A stretch of 64,000 bases of DNA from Halorubrum salinarum (GTDB taxonomy: Archaea > Halobacteriota > Halobacteria > Halobacteriales > Haloferacaceae), in NCBI RefSeq assembly GCF_013267195.1, contig NZ_CP053941.1:62001-126000 (forward strand). Reading direction: 5' to 3'. Shown piece by piece: positions 51,192-60,122 of this stretch. The number at the start of each line of letters is the position of its first letter. The first letter of the stretch is position 1. The notes beneath the pieces were generated by a model that had not been told where the DNA came from, made no database searches, and worked only from the letters and a program-made list of their open reading frames with translations. Made by a program: the position numbers and the translations under genes.

Positions 51192-52864
51192 CGCTCGGCC
51201 TCCGTGCCGGTGGCGAGCGGCCCGTCGTCGCCCTCGGCGGGCGCCGCCGAGTCGGCGTCGCCGTCCCGCGCTTCGTCCTCGCGGATGCGGTCGATCGCGG
51301 TCAACACGCCGTCCATCTTCTGTTCGGTCTCCTCGTACTCGGCCGCGGGGTCGGAGTCGGCGACGAGGCCAGCGCCGGCGCGCACGCCGACGACGGACTC
51401 GTCGCCCGACTCGTCGAGCGTCGCGGTCCGGATGACGATCGCGAAGTCCGCGTCGCCGGTCCACGAGTAGTAGCCGACGCCGCCGCCGTACGCCTCCCGC
51501 GGGGTCGTCTCCAGGTCGTCGATGATCTCCATCGCGCGCACCTTCGGCGCGCCGGTGAGCGTCCCGGCCGGGAACGTCGCGCGCGTCGCGTCGAACGCGT
51601 CGGCGTCGGCCGCGAGCGTCCCGGTCACGGTCGACTCGATGTGCTGGACGTGGCTGTACTTCAGCACGTTCATGAACTCCTCGACACGGACGGAGCCCGG
51701 CTCGGAGACGCGCCGCACGTCGTTGCGCGCGAGGTCGACGAGCATCGTGTGCTCGGCGCGCTCCTTGCCGTCCGCGAGCATCTCGCCCGCGAGCCGCCGG
51801 TCCTCGACCGGGCTCGTGCCGCGCGGGCAAGTGCCGGCGATCGGGTTCGAGACGACGCGGTCGCCCTGGACCGACACGAGCGTCTCCGGGCTCGCGCCGA
51901 CGACGGTCCGGTCATCGTGCCGGAGCACGTACATGTACGGCGAGGGGTTCACGTCGCGGAGCGCCGCGTACAGCCCGAGCGAGTCGACCTCGCCGCGGAG
52001 CTCGCGACTGCGCGAGATCACGCCCTGATAGATGTCGCCGTCGAGGACGTGTCGCTTGGCGGTCCGGACGGCCTCCTCGTACTCCTCGCGCGGGTCCGCG
52101 GACTCCTCGCGCACGCGGACCCCGTCCGGGTCGGGCGGCGCGGCCTCGCGCAGTTCGGCCGCGACCCGCTCCGCCTCCGCGACGAGGTCGTCGTAGACGG
52201 CGGCGGGGTCGTCGTCGACGCCGATCACGGGCGTGAACACCAGCTCGGCGCCGCCCTCCTTCTCGTCGAAGACGACGGTCCGGGTCGTGAGCGCGAACTC
52301 GGCGTCGGGGAACTCCGTCTCGGGGCGCTCGACGCCGACCTCCTCCAGCCAGAGGTCGTACACCGCCTCGTACGCGAGGAACCCGACGAACCCGCCCGAG
52401 AGGATCTGCCGATCGGTGTCCGGGAAGCCGCGCAGGCTCACGTCCGGGAACGCCGCGCGGACGCGGTCGACCGCGTCGCCCGCGGCGGGTCCGAGGTCGC
52501 CGTCGGTCGCACCCGCGCCAGCGCCGACGAACTCGGCGGCCGGTCCCAGCTCGGTCACCTCGGTGCGGTCGGGGTGGACCGAGACGATCGCCTCGGGGTC
52601 GTAGCCGACGAACGAGTAGCGGGCGTGCCGGTCCGCCTTCCCGCCCGCGGTGAACGCGCCGTCGGGGTCGCTGGAGGCGACCTTCTCGCCGGACTCCAGC
52701 AGGAAGCCGTACGGCCCCTCGCCGACGAGGGTCGCGTACGCGCCCAGGGGGGGCACGTCGGCGTCGAGCGCGGCCGACGCGCGGACCACGACCGGCCGCT
52801 CGGCGTCGGCCGCGAGGTCGACGAACTCGGCCTTCGTCCGGTTCAGCGGGGGCGCGTCGCTCAT
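51188..52864 (-). CDS. trpE: Anthranilate synthase component I
   Basis: 558 residues. Chorismate-binding domain motifs: GDIYQGVISRSRELRGEVD, NPSPYMYVLRHDD, VSNPIAGTCPRG, AEHTMLVDLARNDVRRV, SHVQHIESTVTGTL and TLTGAPKVRAMEIID. The N-terminal domain has an acidic insertion. The C-terminal acidic tail is haloarchaeal. It converts chorismate to anthranilate with TrpG, and is likely subject to tryptophan feedback. Start overlaps the trpF stop by four bases. Confidence 0.95.
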   Translation of the reverse strand: MSDAPPLNRTKAEFVDLAADAERPVVVRASAALDADVPPLGAYATLVGEGPYGFLLESGEKVASSDPDGAFTAGGKADRHARYSFVGYDPEAIVSVHPDRTEVTELGPAAEFVGAGAGATDGDLGPAAGDAVDRVRAAFPDVSLRGFPDTDRQILSGGFVGFLAYEAVYDLWLEEVGVERPETEFPDAEFALTTRTVVFDEKEGGAELVFTPVIGVDDDPAAVYDDLVAEAERVAAELREAAPPDPDGVRVREESADPREEYEEAVRTAKRHVLDGDIYQGVISRSRELRGEVDSLGLYAALRDVNPSPYMYVLRHDDRTVVGASPETLVSVQGDRVVSNPIAGTCPRGTSPVEDRRLAGEMLADGKERAEHTMLVDLARNDVRRVSEPGSVRVEEFMNVLKYSHVQHIESTVTGTLAADADAFDATRATFPAGTLTGAPKVRAMEIIDDLETTPREAYGGGVGYYSWTGDADFAIVIRTATLDESGDESVVGVRAGAGLVADSDPAAEYEETEQKMDGVLTAIDRIREDEARDGDADSAAPAEGDDGPLATGTEAER

Positions 52865-53505
52865 GCCAGCTCCATCTCCCGGCCCGCGTTCGCGACGAAG
52901 CGGGCGACCGCGTTGTGGTCCTTCCGGCCGCCCTCGATCTCGACGCCCGAGGCGACGTCGACCGCGAAGGGGTCGGCGACGCGGACCGCCTCGGCGACGT
53001 TGTCGGCCGTGAGCCCGCCCGCCAGCACGACCGGGGTCGTGAGCCGGGCGGCGAGGTCGCCGGTCGCGCGCCAGTCGTGCGTCTCGCCCGTCCCGCCCGC
53101 GCCCGAGTCGTCGGTGGAGTCGACGACCAGCGCGTCGACCGCGCCGTCCAGCTCCTCCGCGCGGGCCGGGTCGTCGGCGTCGACCGTGAGCAGCACCTTC
53201 CGCTCCGTCTCCGCGCGGACGTACCGCAGCTCGTCGAGCGTCCACTCGCCGTGGAGCTGGATCGCGTCGGGGGCGACCGTCCGGGCCAGCTCGACCGCGC
53301 GCTCGGCGGAGTCGGGCATCGTCACGAGCGTCGCGGTGACGAACGGGGGCACGGCGGCGAGCAGCTCGGCCGCCGTCGCCGGGTCGACCTCGCGCGGCGA
53401 GTCGACCGGGACCTCCGTGATCACGCCGACCGCGTCGGCGCCCGCGTCGACCGCGGCGCGGAGGTCGGCCTCGTCGGTGAGCCCGCAGATCTTCACCCGG
53501 GCCAT
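52861..53505 (-). CDS. trpF: Phosphoribosylanthranilate isomerase
   Basis: 214 residues. The TIM-barrel motifs VKICGLTDEADLRAAVDAGA, DAIQLHGEWTLDELRYV, VVLAGGLTADNVAEAV and FAVDVASGVEIEGGRKDHN are diagnostic. It performs the Amadori rearrangement after TrpD. The ATG overlaps the trpD stop codon by one base (TGATG), so translation is coupled. Confidence 0.95.
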   Translation of the reverse strand: MARVKICGLTDEADLRAAVDAGADAVGVITEVPVDSPREVDPATAAELLAAVPPFVTATLVTMPDSAERAVELARTVAPDAIQLHGEWTLDELRYVRAETERKVLLTVDADDPARAEELDGAVDALVVDSTDDSGAGGTGETHDWRATGDLAARLTTPVVLAGGLTADNVAEAVRVADPFAVDVASGVEIEGGRKDHNAVARFVANAGREMELA

Positions 53506-54554
53506 CAGTCGTCGTCCTCCGCGGTCGCGCCGAGCCCGCCGTCGACCGGCTCGCCGTCGCCGCAGAGCGCCGCGAACTTCTCGGCGGCCGCGCCGGAGTC
53601 GATCGCCTCGGCCGCCCGCTCGACGCCCGCAGCGAGCGTGTCGGCCTCGCCGGCGACGTAGATCGCCGCGCCCGCGTTCGCCAGGATCAGGTCGCGCTTC
53701 GGGCCCGTGACGGAGCCGTCGACGATCCCGCGCAGGTCCGCCGCGTTCTCCTCCGGACCGCCGCCGGCGACCGCGTCGATCGGGGCCCGGTCGAGCCCGA
53801 GGTCCTCCGGCGCGATGGTGAACTCGGTCACGTCCTCGCCGTCGACCTCGGCGGCGACCGTCTCGTCGTGGATGCCGATCTCGTCCATCCCGGCGCCGTG
53901 GACGACGAGGGCGCGCTCGACGGGCATGTGCGCGAGCGAGCGCGCGATGACGGGCACGAGGTTGGGGTCGTAGACGCCGAGCACCTGCGCGTCGGCGCCC
54001 GCGGGGTTCGTGAGCGGCCCGAGGACGTTGAATATCGTCCGCATGCCGAGCTCCTTCCGGGGGCCGATGACGGCCTTCATCGCCGGGTGGAAGACCGGCG
54101 CGAGCATGAAGCCGATCCCGTCCGCCTCGATCGCCGCCTCGACGGCTGGCGGTTCGGCCTCCACGTCGGCGCCGGCGACCTCCAGCACGTCCGCGCTCCC
54201 CGACGACGAGGAGACGGAGTAGTTGCCGTGCTTCGCGATCGGCACCCCGGCCCCCGCGGCGACGATCGCGGCGGTCGTCGACACGTTGATCGTGTCGTAG
54301 TCGTCGCCACCGGTGCCGCAGGTGTCGACGAGCGGCTCGCGGTCGGGCTCGATCGTGCGCGCCGCGTCGCGCATCCCCTGCGCGAAGCCGGCGATCTCGG
54401 CCTCGGTCTCGCCCTTCGTCCGGAGCGCGGCCAGCAGCGCCCCGATCTGGGCGTCCGTCGCCTCCTCGAAGACCAGCCGCGCGGCCTCGCGCGCCTCGGC
54501 TACGGTCAGATCCTCCCCGTCCGTCACGCGCTCGACCGTGTCGTTGAGATTCAT
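53505..54554 (-). CDS. trpD: Anthranilate phosphoribosyltransferase
   Basis: 349 residues from ATG at 54554. Motifs: LVDTCGTGGDDYDTINVST, PIAKHGNYSVSSSSGSADVL, FMLAPVFHPAMKAVIGPRKE, and FNVLGPLTNPAGADAQVLGV. It transfers phosphoribose from PRPP to anthranilate. It is the first gene of trpDFEG; trpCBA are not in this window. An operator-like palindrome lies between its TATA box and the predicted transcription start. Confidence 0.95.
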   Translation of the reverse strand: MNLNDTVERVTDGEDLTVAEAREAARLVFEEATDAQIGALLAALRTKGETEAEIAGFAQGMRDAARTIEPDREPLVDTCGTGGDDYDTINVSTTAAIVAAGAGVPIAKHGNYSVSSSSGSADVLEVAGADVEAEPPAVEAAIEADGIGFMLAPVFHPAMKAVIGPRKELGMRTIFNVLGPLTNPAGADAQVLGVYDPNLVPVIARSLAHMPVERALVVHGAGMDEIGIHDETVAAEVDGEDVTEFTIAPEDLGLDRAPIDAVAGGGPEENAADLRGIVDGSVTGPKRDLILANAGAAIYVAGEADTLAAGVERAAEAIDSGAAAEKFAALCGDGEPVDGGLGATAEDDD

Positions 54555-54586
54555 TGTGTCCACCGATGTAGTATTCCGCGTTGTGA

Positions 54587-54611
54587 TGTACAAGTATGTA
54601 CACTAATTTAA
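54587..54611 (-). promoter_or_regulatory. trpDFEG promoter with TRP-box-like palindrome
   Basis: Plus-strand TGTACAAGTATGTACA (54587-54602) consists of two TGTACA hexamers four bases apart. The minus-strand TATA element TTAAATTA (54604-54611) directly precedes it. The transcription start is predicted near 54581, giving a leader of about 27 bases with GGTGG before the ATG. A protein on this palindrome would block initiation. TGTACA is, as I recall, the TRP-box consensus bound by the tryptophan-dependent repressor TrpY of Methanothermobacter. Confidence 0.65.
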
Positions 54612-54719
54612 CGCTGTCGCCGTGACGGGAAGCGGTACCACGCGCCGTGAACGCGGAAGAACACGAGGAGAGGCGACCGAGAGCGGAGAAGCGACGCCGA
54701 CGGCAGAGCGGATCAGCCC

Positions 54720-55421
54720 CTACGCCGGGTCGAGCGCCCGCGACCCGTCGGCCTCGACGACGACCACGGGGACCTCGGCGTCGCCGATGACGGTGTCGGT
54801 CGTGGAGCCGAAGACGAAGCGGCCGACGGTCCCGGTGGTCGGCGCGCCGACGACGACGAGGTCGTAGTACGCCGACTGCTCGACGATCGCGCCCGCCGCG
54901 GTCCGGTCCTCGACGAGCCATCTGTCCGCGCGGTCGAACCCGCCGAGCCTGTCCTCGGCCGCGTCGAGGAGCCGCTCGCCGGCCGCCGCGTAGTCGGTGT
55001 CGTCCGCGTCGCTTGCGGCGACGACCGTGCCGGAGGCGTCCTCGTCGGGTCCGGCGTCGGCGAGCGCCGCGTCCGAGGGGACGACGTGGAACAGTTCGAG
55101 CCACGAGTCGGTCTCCGACGCGATTTCCCGCGCCACGTCGACGGTCGCGCCAGAGTGCGGGCCGGGGCCGACGGCGACGAGGACCGAGGAGACCCGGTCG
55201 GGGCGGTCCGCGCGGTCGGCGCCGTTCAGCGACACGTCGGCGGCGGCCAGGACCTCGCCCGCCTCGTCGACCGCGGGCCGGATGACGGGGTCGCCGACCG
55301 CGGGCTCGGCCGCGTGGCCGGCGCCCCCGGTCCCGACCGAACCGCCCGACCCGCCGCGTGCCCCGCCGTTTCGCGTCCCGCCCTCGCGGGCGTTTCCACC
55401 GTCGGCGTCGCTCCTGTCCAT
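54720..55421 (-). CDS. Universal stress protein (UspA family) with Gly-rich extension
   Basis: 233 residues. The Usp domain covers about residues 75-233: VSSVLVAVGPGPHSGATVDV, LELFHVVPSDAA, and the ATP-binding loop VVVGAPTTGTVGRFVFGST followed by EVPVVVVEADG. The N-terminal 75 residues are Gly/Asp-rich and not part of the usual fold. It probably binds ATP. The gene is alone in its unit; the 165 bases between it and trpD hold only the trp promoter. Confidence 0.85.
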   Translation of the reverse strand: MDRSDADGGNAREGGTRNGGARGGSGGSVGTGGAGHAAEPAVGDPVIRPAVDEAGEVLAAADVSLNGADRADRPDRVSSVLVAVGPGPHSGATVDVAREIASETDSWLELFHVVPSDAALADAGPDEDASGTVVAASDADDTDYAAAGERLLDAAEDRLGGFDRADRWLVEDRTAAGAIVEQSAYYDLVVVGAPTTGTVGRFVFGSTTDTVIGDAEVPVVVVEADGSRALDPA

Positions 55422-55535
55422 GTGCGAACGTCTGACGCTCGTCAGATAAATCCCGTTGGTTCCGCGACCGTCACGGTCCGAGGCGGTGCGCTGCGGGGCC
55501 GGACCCGGGAGGTCGCGACCCGAGACGCGGGCGCG

Positions 55536-56819
55536 CTACTCCCGGAAGAACGCCTCGTCCTCGAACGGCTCCGCCTCGCCCTCCACCGCGAGCACGTCGA
55601 GCGCGGTCACCTCGGCGCCGACGCCGAGCAGGCCGGCGAGGCTCGGCTCGGTGCGTCCTTCGTCGCCGGAGATCAGCTCCTTGATGTAGAGCCCGCCCTC
55701 GCCGCTGATCTCGACCGTCGCGCGCCGCGGGTCGTCGAGTTCGGCGGTCGCCTCGTACACGTCGCGCTCGCGGGTGATGCTCGCGCGGCGGTGGTCGACG
55801 CGGTTCGGCGTGTACTGCTCGACGGTCGCCCCCTCCAGCTCCGCGACCGCGGCGGCGAGCGCGTCGGCGTCGACGTCGGCGTCGAACGCCACCTGCGCGC
55901 GGTACCGCTTCCCGGCGTCGTGCTCCTTCACGCGCTCGACCATGTCGTAGGTCGCGAGCCGGAGCCCCTCGACCTCGACCGCACCGTCGGCGAACGCGTT
56001 GATGTCCGACTGGAGGCGGTCGGTGTCGACCCGGCGCCGGCGCGGCTCCTCGACCTCGATCACGAACGGGCGGCCGGTGCCGAGCATGAGGGCGTCGACG
56101 TCCTCGCGGCCCGCGCCGTGGAACGTCGCCTCGGTCCCGTCCATCACGTCCTCGACGATCGGCGCGGTGTACTCCTCGACGCTGTCGTCGTAGAGGTAGC
56201 CGGAGCCGCCGCAGTGGTCGCAGGGGTCGGCGCCCTGCCGCCCGGAGCCCTTACACTCGCGGCAGGGCCACTCGGTCTGGGGGATGTCGCGCTCTAGCTT
56301 CCGATACCGGCCGTAGACGAACGTGGAGTTCACCTTCGCGTCTATCTCGTCTTCGGCCAGGTCGATCGTGAACTGGACGTCCGGGCGGTCGAAGGAGACC
56401 TCGGCGCCCGTGGTCCGCCCGACCCGCTTGCCGACCTCGCGGTTGAACTCCGACTTGAACGGCTCGCCCGCGTCCTCGTCGAGGCCGGCGTCGGCGCGGA
56501 GCAGGGCCTCGTTCTCCTCGATCAGCGGCGGCGGGCGCGTGCCCACGTTGTACGTGTCGAACTCGATCCCCTCGACCGCCTCGGCGGCGCGGGCGGCCCA
56601 GTCGTCGAACTCGGCGCAGCGCCCCTCGCACACCCAGCAGTCCGCGGTGTCGACCGCCTCGTGGTCCTCGTCGTCGCGCAGCGCGAGCGACACCCGGAGC
56701 GCCGAGCCGCGGTCGGCGTTCGACAGCCCGAAGCTCCGGTCGGCGACGAGCCGGCCGAGACAGGCGTCGCACACGGGCCCCGTCTCGGTCGCGCGCGCCG
56801 CGACGTCGAGTACGTCCAT
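55536..56819 (-). CDS. pus10: tRNA pseudouridine synthase Pus10
   Basis: 427 residues. It makes pseudouridine at tRNA positions 54 and 55 in archaea. The N-terminal THUMP-like part begins with VCDACLGRL and CWVCEGRCAEF, a cysteine pair set that binds zinc. The catalytic loop is HGAGREDVDALMLGTGRPF with the key Asp. An insert near residue 185 has two DnaJ-like CxxCxGxG knuckles (PCRECKGSG and CDHCGGSGY). The C-terminus has KELISGDEGRTEPSLAGLLG as in the family. Divergent from nth. Confidence 0.94.
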   Translation of the reverse strand: MDVLDVAARATETGPVCDACLGRLVADRSFGLSNADRGSALRVSLALRDDEDHEAVDTADCWVCEGRCAEFDDWAARAAEAVEGIEFDTYNVGTRPPPLIEENEALLRADAGLDEDAGEPFKSEFNREVGKRVGRTTGAEVSFDRPDVQFTIDLAEDEIDAKVNSTFVYGRYRKLERDIPQTEWPCRECKGSGRQGADPCDHCGGSGYLYDDSVEEYTAPIVEDVMDGTEATFHGAGREDVDALMLGTGRPFVIEVEEPRRRRVDTDRLQSDINAFADGAVEVEGLRLATYDMVERVKEHDAGKRYRAQVAFDADVDADALAAAVAELEGATVEQYTPNRVDHRRASITRERDVYEATAELDDPRRATVEISGEGGLYIKELISGDEGRTEPSLAGLLGVGAEVTALDVLAVEGEAEPFEDEAFFRE

Positions 56820-56963
56820 ACGCCATCCAGCGCGCCGGGTGGTAACTGTCTTACTACTCGGTCGAGGCCCGGCGGCCGAGACCCGGCGGCCGAGCGACGG
56901 CTCGCCCCGCGGACGAGGGGCGCAGTCGGATCGTTCAATGTCGCCCGGGCGGAGGGGATCCGT

Positions 56964-57647
56964 ATGGGAACGCCACGCGATGCGCGGGAGGAACAGGTCG
57001 CCGAGGTCCTCGACCGGCTGTACGAGGAGTACCCGGACTCGACCATCTCGCTCAACTACTCGAACCGGCTGGAGCTGCTGATCGCGGTCATCCTCTCGGC
57101 GCAGTGCACCGACGAGCGCGTGAACTCGGTGTGCGCCGACCTGTTCGAGACGTACGAGACGCCCGAGGAGTACGCGAACGCCCCCCAAGAAGAGCTCGCG
57201 GAGGCGATAAACTCGATTACCTACTACAACAACAAGGCGAAGTACATCCGCTCCGCGTGCGCGGACATCGCGGAGCAGCACGGCGGTGAGGTGCCGGACA
57301 CGATGTCGGACCTGACCGACCTCGCGGGCGTCGGCCGCAAGACCGCGAACGTCGTCCTCCAGCACGGCCACGACGTGGTCGAGGGCATCGTCGTCGACAC
57401 CCACGTCCAGCGGCTCACGCGGCGGCTGGGGATCACCGAGGAGGAGCGTCCGGAAGCGATCGAACAGGACCTGCTCGACGTGGTCCCCGAGAGCGACTGG
57501 CAGCAGTTCACGCACCTCATGATCGACCACGGTCGCGCGACGTGTACCGCGATCAACCCCGACTGCGCCGACTGCGTGCTCGCCGACGTCTGCCCCTCGG
57601 AGAAGGGCGACGGCGATGTGGACCTCGCGAGCGGCGAGGCGTGGTGA
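56964..57647 (+). CDS. nth: Endonuclease III (base-excision DNA glycosylase/AP lyase)
   Basis: 227 residues from ATG at 56964. Helix-hairpin-helix LAGVGRKTANVVLQHG carries the catalytic Lys, and VVDTHVQRLTRRLG carries the catalytic Asp. The [4Fe-4S] motif C-x6-C-x2-C-x5-C is complete near the C-terminus (CTAINPDCADCVLADVC). It removes oxidised pyrimidines and nicks abasic sites. An upstream extension of the frame is not supported, since it would enter the divergent pus10 region. Confidence 0.95.
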   Translation: MGTPRDAREEQVAEVLDRLYEEYPDSTISLNYSNRLELLIAVILSAQCTDERVNSVCADLFETYETPEEYANAPQEELAEAINSITYYNNKAKYIRSACADIAEQHGGEVPDTMSDLTDLAGVGRKTANVVLQHGHDVVEGIVVDTHVQRLTRRLGITEEERPEAIEQDLLDVVPESDWQQFTHLMIDHGRATCTAINPDCADCVLADVCPSEKGDGDVDLASGEAW

Positions 57648-57759
57648 GCGGGTCGGAGAGCGCCCGGGACCGATAGCGTTCGGCACGGAGTATTTAAAGA
57701 CCCCGCCGATGCGGGGAACGGCCCGGATCCGTCCCGCCGGGAGGGAACCCGCTCGTCGC

Positions 57760-57797
57760 TTTATACGGGGAACCGGCGTATCGGTAACCGAGGAGAG
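57760..57797 (+). promoter_or_regulatory. DoxX promoter and ribosome binding site
   Basis: TTTATA (57760-57765) and AGGAG (57791-57795) eight bases before the ATG at 57803 predict a short leader. A second TATTTAAA (57691-57698) followed by a CCCCGC-CGAT-GCGGGG hairpin (57701-57716) lies further upstream and may be either another promoter or the end of the nth transcript. Confidence 0.5.
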
Positions 57798-57802
57798 ACA
57801 CT

Positions 57803-58357
57803 ATGTCCACCAAAACCACGAACGAGTTCGGCGGCGAGATTGGCGGAATCACCCTGTTGGGGAAGGCGCACTCGCTGTCGGCGCTGTTCATCGTCCTGCT
57901 CCGGGCGACCATCGGCGGGATGATCCTGTTCGCCGGCCTCGGGAAGGTCTCCGAGTGGCCGTTCGACGCCGCGGGCTACCTCGCGAACATCAACCCGGCG
58001 AGCCCGGTCAGCGGGCTGTACGGGGCGATGGCGTCGAGCCCGGCGCTGATGGAGGTCGTCAACGTGATCGTTCCGGTCACGCAGGTGCTCATCGGCGCGG
58101 CGCTCGTCGCGGGCGCGTTCGTCCGACTGGCCGCGCTCGGCGGCGCGATCCAGATGACGCTGTTCTACCTCGGCGGGTGGAGCGGCGAGGCGCTCGCGCT
58201 GTTCGACTCGACGCTGGTGTACGCGATGGTATTCCTCACCGTCGCCGCCTTCGGCGCGGGCCGCGTCCTCGGACTGGACGCCTACATCGAGCGGATCGAG
58301 GTCGGCGGGCAGGCGCTCGTCGAGCGGTTCCCGAAGCTCCGCTACGTCCTCGGCTGA
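57803..58357 (+). CDS. DoxX-family membrane protein
   Basis: 184 residues with four membrane helices. The first helix has [20 protein letters not shown] with the conserved FAGLGK-type motif, then [20 protein letters not shown] and [13 protein letters not shown]. DoxX/DoxD-like proteins are linked to quinone redox chemistry and thiol stress in bacteria and Acidianus, but the role in haloarchaea is not known. One of few leadered genes here, with AGGAG before the start. Confidence 0.85.
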   Translation: MSTKTTNEFGGEIGGITLLGKAHSLSALFIVLLRATIGGMILFAGLGKVSEWPFDAAGYLANINPASPVSGLYGAMASSPALMEVVNVIVPVTQVLIGAALVAGAFVRLAALGGAIQMTLFYLGGWSGEALALFDSTLVYAMVFLTVAAFGAGRVLGLDAYIERIEVGGQALVERFPKLRYVLG

Positions 58358-58529
58358 ACGGGGCCGACGCGGCGCGGGGGGAACCGGGCGCGTGACGGCG
58401 CGCCGCCGACTCGTTTTCGATATGCGACGTACGGTGTGGCTGCTTCACTTTTCGCAATCAGTTTTGGAACGGAGAGCGGCCGCGTTGCCACCGCGCGTTG
58501 ATAAATGTCTGACTGTGAATCGCCGGGGG

Positions 58530-58837
58530 ATGCCTCCAAAGACCCAGCTACTCGGCGAGACGCGGCCGCTGCTGCCGAGGAGACCTCCAAAGCCCCAGTC
58601 GCGAGGAGCCCGTACGCTCGCTGCGCTCCTCACTCGGTCGCTACCGCTCTCTCGTTCCGGTGCTTGCGTCGCCTACGGGCTCCTCTCGACTGCCCCTTCG
58701 AGTCCCGCCCCGCACGGCACCGCACCTCACGCCTCCCCAGCCTCGTCGGTCGCCGTCGCTTCGCTCGGCGACCGACTCCCTCGCGCGTGCTGTCTCGCGA
58801 CCGCCGGAGGCGGCCGCTCGCAGGCACGCGCCACCGC
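58530..58837 (-). repeat. Dispersed non-coding repeat, copy B (inverted)
   Basis: The reverse complement of this segment aligns with copy A at 33048-33352 over its full length. Matching blocks appear in the same order: GCGGTGGCGCGTGCCTGCGA at 58837 downward, AGCACGCGCGAGGGAGTC, GAGCGAAGCGACGGCGAC, GACGAGGCTGGGGAGG, AGGGGCAGT, CTGGGGCTTTGGAGG and a final CTGGGTCTTTGGAGG. The gap from 58358 to 58928 holds this repeat and the gshA promoter and no supported gene. Confidence 0.8.
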
Positions 58838-58896
58838 GACGGCTCGTGCTGGTGTGGCCGCTCGCGACACCTGGCCTCCGTTTCGGGTTCCAATCG

Positions 58897-58903
58897 ATAT
58901 AAG
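58897..58903 (+). promoter_or_regulatory. TATA box of gshA
   Basis: ATATAAG lies 26-32 bases before the ATG at 58929, immediately after the repeat copy B region. Confidence 0.6.
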
Positions 58904-58928
58904 ACCGCGCGGGCGGAACGGGGGCGTA

Positions 58929-60008
58929 ATGGAACTCGGTTCGCGGGACGCGTTCTCCCGGATGGGGACGCTCGGCATCGAGGAGGAGTTCTACATCGTC
59001 GATGCCGACGGCTACCCCACGTCAGGGACGGACGACCTCGTGTACGGCCGCGACCCGCCGGCGGCGGTGCCGGAGGGGTTCGACCACGAGCTGTTCGAGT
59101 GCACGATAGAGGCCCAAACCGAGACGATGGCGGACCCCGCGGACGCCGCGGACGCGCTCGAAACGGTCCGCGAGGCGCTCGTCGACCACGCCGCCGCGGA
59201 CGGCTATCGGATCGCGGCCGCCGGCCTCCACCCGGCGGCGAAGTGGCGCGAGCTCGACCACGTCGAGAAGCCCCGGTACCAGGCCCAACTGGACCGAATC
59301 CAGTACCCCCAACACCGGAACACGACCGCGGGGCTCCACGTCCACGTCGGCGTCGACGACGCGGACAAGGCCGTCTGGGTCGCGAACCGCCTGCGGTGGC
59401 ACTGTCCCGTGCTGCTCGCGCTGTCGGCCAATTCGCCGTTCTGGAACGGGTTCGACACCGGGCTCGCCTCGGCCCGCGCGAAGGTGTTCGAGAACCTCCC
59501 GAACACCGGTATCCCGTCGGCGTTCGAGGACTTCGACGCGTTCCGGCGGTACGAGCGCCGGATGGTCGAGACCGACTCCATCGCCGACCGCGGCGAACTG
59601 TGGTTCGACGTGCGCCCCCACACGGGTCACGGCACGGTCGAGGTGCGGGCGCCGGACGCCCAGCGCGACCCCGACGTGTCCCTCGCGCTCGCCGAGTACG
59701 TCCGGGCGCTGGTCGTCGACTACGCCGAGCGGTACGAGGACGGCGAGTCGCCCGCGTCGCTGCGCCGGGAACTGCTCGACGAGAACAAGTGGCGGGCGAT
59801 CCGGCACGGACACGACGCCGCGTTTGTCGACCGCGACGGCGAGGGGACGACCCCGCTGGGCGAGGTGGTCGACGCCGAGTGCGACCGGCTCGGGATCGAC
59901 GGTATCCGCGAGGTGTACGAGGCCGAGAGCGGCGCCGCGCGCCAGCGCCGGATCCGCGAGGAGTCGGGCGCCGACGCGCTGCGCGCGGACCTCCTCGTGA
60001 GTCCCTGA
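58929..60008 (+). CDS. gshA: Glutamate-cysteine ligase (haloarchaeal gamma-glutamylcysteine synthesis)
   Basis: 359 residues from ATG at 58929. The GCS2-type fold shows [67 protein letters not shown] and [19 protein letters not shown]. Haloarchaea use gamma-glutamylcysteine as their main small thiol instead of glutathione, and this enzyme makes it from Glu, Cys and ATP. The start is supported by the TATA box. No GshB is nearby, as expected. Confidence 0.9.
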   Translation: MELGSRDAFSRMGTLGIEEEFYIVDADGYPTSGTDDLVYGRDPPAAVPEGFDHELFECTIEAQTETMADPADAADALETVREALVDHAAADGYRIAAAGLHPAAKWRELDHVEKPRYQAQLDRIQYPQHRNTTAGLHVHVGVDDADKAVWVANRLRWHCPVLLALSANSPFWNGFDTGLASARAKVFENLPNTGIPSAFEDFDAFRRYERRMVETDSIADRGELWFDVRPHTGHGTVEVRAPDAQRDPDVSLALAEYVRALVVDYAERYEDGESPASLRRELLDENKWRAIRHGHDAAFVDRDGEGTTPLGEVVDAECDRLGIDGIREVYEAESGAARQRRIREESGADALRADLLVSP

Positions 60009-60122
60009 CGCCGTCGTCATCCCCTGACACCGGGGCCGAAAGCCCCGAGACGCGCTCCCGGCGTTCCGTCGGAACGAAAGCGACGAGAAACCCTTTTGGC
60101 CGCGTAGCTCCCACTCTCCGCC

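Noticed and set aside
58392-58920. Upstream extension of the gshA frame
   Set aside because: It would translate repeat copy B and run through the gshA TATA box; the ATG at 58929 starts at the conserved family motif.
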